From Ruminococcaceae bacterium UBA2719 (GTDB lineage: Bacteria; Bacillota; Clostridia; Oscillospirales; Acutalibacteraceae): a stretch of DNA of 17,476 bases. Of this stretch, positions 16,504-17,476 are shown piece after piece. The notes under the pieces are model-generated. The model worked only from the letters and a program-made list of their open reading frames with translations, was not told where the DNA came from and searched no databases. The stretch spans positions 11,166 to 28,641 of the forward strand of contig DEKP01000014.1 in the NCBI GenBank assembly GCA_002353935.1, read 5' to 3'. Each line of letters opens with the position of its first letter. Position 1 is the stretch's first letter. The translations under genes were made by a program, and so were the position numbers.

Positions 16504-16530
16504 TTTTTTCTATTAAATCAAGATAACTTT

Positions 16531-16559
16531 TTGATAATTCTATTTATAAAGGGCATAAT
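16531..16559 (+). promoter_or_regulatory. Sigma-A-type promoter of the DUF421-DUF4363 operon
   Basis: TTGATA (16531-16536), a 17-bp spacer and CATAAT (16554-16559) make a near-consensus vegetative promoter. Transcription would begin about 16566, only some 10 nt before the first good ATG. Confidence 0.65.
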
Positions 16560-16576
16560 TTTCTTGGGTGAATTTT

Positions 16577-17032
16577 ATGTTAATAATACTTATAAGAACC
16601 GTTTTGCTTTATATTTATGTAACACTTGCAGTCAGAATCATGGGAAAAAGACAAATAAGCGATATGCAAACAAGCGAGTTGGTTATTACATTGATAATAT
16701 CAGACATTGCGGCGATACCAATGCAAAATACAGATCTACCTTTGTTTTCCGGATTTATACCGATTACTGTTTTGGTAATTATAGAAATAGTTGTATCAAT
16801 AATAATGTTAAAAAGCAAAAAATTTCGCAAAATAATGTGCGGAAATCCTATTGTAATAATTAAAGACGGAAAGATTTTGCAAGATCAGCTTAAAAAACTT
16901 AGGATAACTTATGAAGATCTATATTCGCTTTTAAGACAACAAGAAGTTTTTGACGTGAGCGAAATACGCTACGGTATTGTTGAAACAAACGGAAGTATCA
17001 GTATTCTAAAAGCGGAGGAATCGGAAAAATGA
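16577..17032 (+). CDS. DUF421 (YetF/YcaP-like) membrane protein, short form
   Basis: A 151-residue protein with three predicted membrane helices (about 2-20, 34-50 and 57-78), then a small soluble domain. The family signature is visible: RIMGKRQISDMQTSELVITLIISDIAAIP at 20-48, KSKKFRK at 79-85, GNPIVIIKDGK at 89-99, and ETNGSISIL near 136-144. DUF421 proteins are integral membrane proteins of poorly known function; B. subtilis YetF-type members have been linked to spores. It is shorter than the roughly 220-230 residues of YetF and lacks the C-terminal part. A GTG at 16568 would add three residues, but GGGTGA placed before the ATG makes 16577 more likely. It overlaps the next gene by 4 bp (ATGA). 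The family call is sound; the function is unknown. Confidence 0.85.
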   Translation: MLIILIRTVLLYIYVTLAVRIMGKRQISDMQTSELVITLIISDIAAIPMQNTDLPLFSGFIPITVLVIIEIVVSIIMLKSKKFRKIMCGNPIVIIKDGKILQDQLKKLRITYEDLYSLLRQQEVFDVSEIRYGIVETNGSISILKAEESEK

Positions 17033-17409
17033 AACGAGGAATTATTGCAATAATACTAACGGTATTAGCGCTTGGTGTTGGTTTAACTCAATATTTTTAC
17101 GTTACTCACAACTCAAAAATATACGTCAATATGCTGAATTCAGCGGATGAAAAAATAGAACAAAACGATATATACGGTGCTCAATCTATAATAGAAAGAA
17201 TAGATCACAGATTTAGCGGAAGCACAAGAACCTTTGATGTTTTTTTATCTCACGATAAAGTTGATGAAATATATAACAATCTGGCAATGCTAAGATGTTA
17301 TGCCAACTCCGGCTCTAACACAGAATTTTTAGCTATCTCGGCAAAAACCAAAAGAGAACTAAGTTCCCTATATAAAAGTGAAATACCAACAATAGATAAT
17401 ATATTATGA
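17029..17409 (+). CDS. DUF4363-type membrane-anchored protein
   Basis: A 126-residue protein starting MKRG, with one hydrophobic helix at about 4-24 (IIAIILTVLALGVGLTQYF) that would act as a signal anchor, followed by about 100 mostly helical, charged residues predicted outside the membrane. The size, N-terminal anchor and position directly after a DUF421 gene match DUF4363 proteins, which repeatedly neighbour DUF421 in Clostridia; the assignment rests partly on this context. It has no catalytic motif and two cysteines or fewer, so no enzymatic role is suggested. Translation is coupled to the upstream gene (4-bp overlap, GCGGAGG upstream). A partnership with the DUF421 protein in the membrane is an inference. 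Confidence 0.68.
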   Translation: MKRGIIAIILTVLALGVGLTQYFYVTHNSKIYVNMLNSADEKIEQNDIYGAQSIIERIDHRFSGSTRTFDVFLSHDKVDEIYNNLAMLRCYANSGSNTEFLAISAKTKRELSSLYKSEIPTIDNIL

Positions 17410-17425
17410 TTATTTAAGGAAAACG

Positions 17426-17455
17426 CAATTCATATTAATTTTGAATTGTTCAAAA
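17426..17455. repeat. Overlapping inverted repeats after the DUF4363 gene
   Basis: CAATTCA (17426-17432) pairs with TGAATTG (17442-17448), and the overlapping TTTTGAA (17439-17445) pairs with TTCAAAA (17449-17455) around a 3-nt loop. The two hairpins are mutually exclusive. Both stems are AT-rich and no T-run follows, so a standard intrinsic terminator is not supported; an operator for a gene beyond the edge is possible. Confidence 0.5.
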
Positions 17456-17476
17456 ATCAAAACCACCCGTTGAACG

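Noticed and set aside
16615..16830. Minus-strand hydrophobic frame of 71 codons
   Set aside because: It is antisense to the DUF421 membrane helices, and its hydrophobicity is a by-product of the opposite strand. There is no start signal.
16474..16863. Plus-strand frame of 129 codons across the divergent region and the start of the DUF421 gene
   Set aside because: It covers the promoter and the DUF421 coding sequence in another frame, has a cysteine/asparagine-rich composition with no recognisable domain, and has no ribosome site.
17426..17476. Intrinsic terminator after the DUF4363 gene
   Set aside because: Stems are 7 bp and almost entirely A/T, and no run of T follows on the transcribed strand, so the standard criteria are not met.

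Overview
The window looks like a chromosomal housekeeping region of a low-GC Firmicute, most likely an uncultured member of the Clostridia (Oscillospirales/Ruminococcaceae-type gut bacteria). The basis is AT-rich coding sequence, strong Shine-Dalgarno sites, and clostridial gene neighbourhoods (hprK-murB-rapZ-whiA; xseB-ispA-dxs-tlyA-nadK-argR-recN; recJ-relA-dtd-MBL hydrolase-hemZ). No transposase, integrase, phage gene, CRISPR array, tRNA or rRNA was seen. The taxonomic placement is an inference.

Layout. From about 16.4 kb down to base 1, fifteen genes lie head to tail on the minus strand. In transcription order they are: hprK (carbon catabolite control); murB (peptidoglycan precursor); rapZ and whiA (cell-envelope and division regulators); xseB (exonuclease VII small subunit); ispA and dxs (isoprenoid supply); tlyA (rRNA methylation); nadK (NADP supply); argR (arginine repressor); recN and recJ (recombination repair); relA (ppGpp metabolism); dtd (D-aminoacyl-tRNA editing); a metallo-beta-lactamase-fold hydrolase; and the N-terminal 118 codons of hemZ, cut by the window edge. 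Most neighbours overlap or sit within about 40 bp. The larger gaps are 116 bp after hprK and about 91 bp after murB, and no convincing intrinsic terminator was found between any of them. The array therefore reads as one long, or a few overlapping, transcription units starting from a divergent promoter region near 16.4-16.56 kb.

On the plus strand, diverging from hprK, a two-gene operon encodes a short DUF421 (YetF/YcaP-like) membrane protein and a DUF4363-type membrane-anchored protein. It has a good sigma-A-type promoter (TTGATA-17-CATAAT). This is the least understood part of the window.

Most of the content is conserved core biology. The points worth a second look are genes that usually sit inside these neighbourhoods but are absent here (yvcK between rapZ and whiA, xseA before xseB, apt between recJ and relA, spoIVB/spo0A after recN), a TTG start with an exceptionally strong ribosome site on relA, a 10-bp-periodic T/A repeat before rapZ, and palindromes in the divergent control region and at the right edge. 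I did not find a clear undescribed defence, mobile or biosynthetic system.
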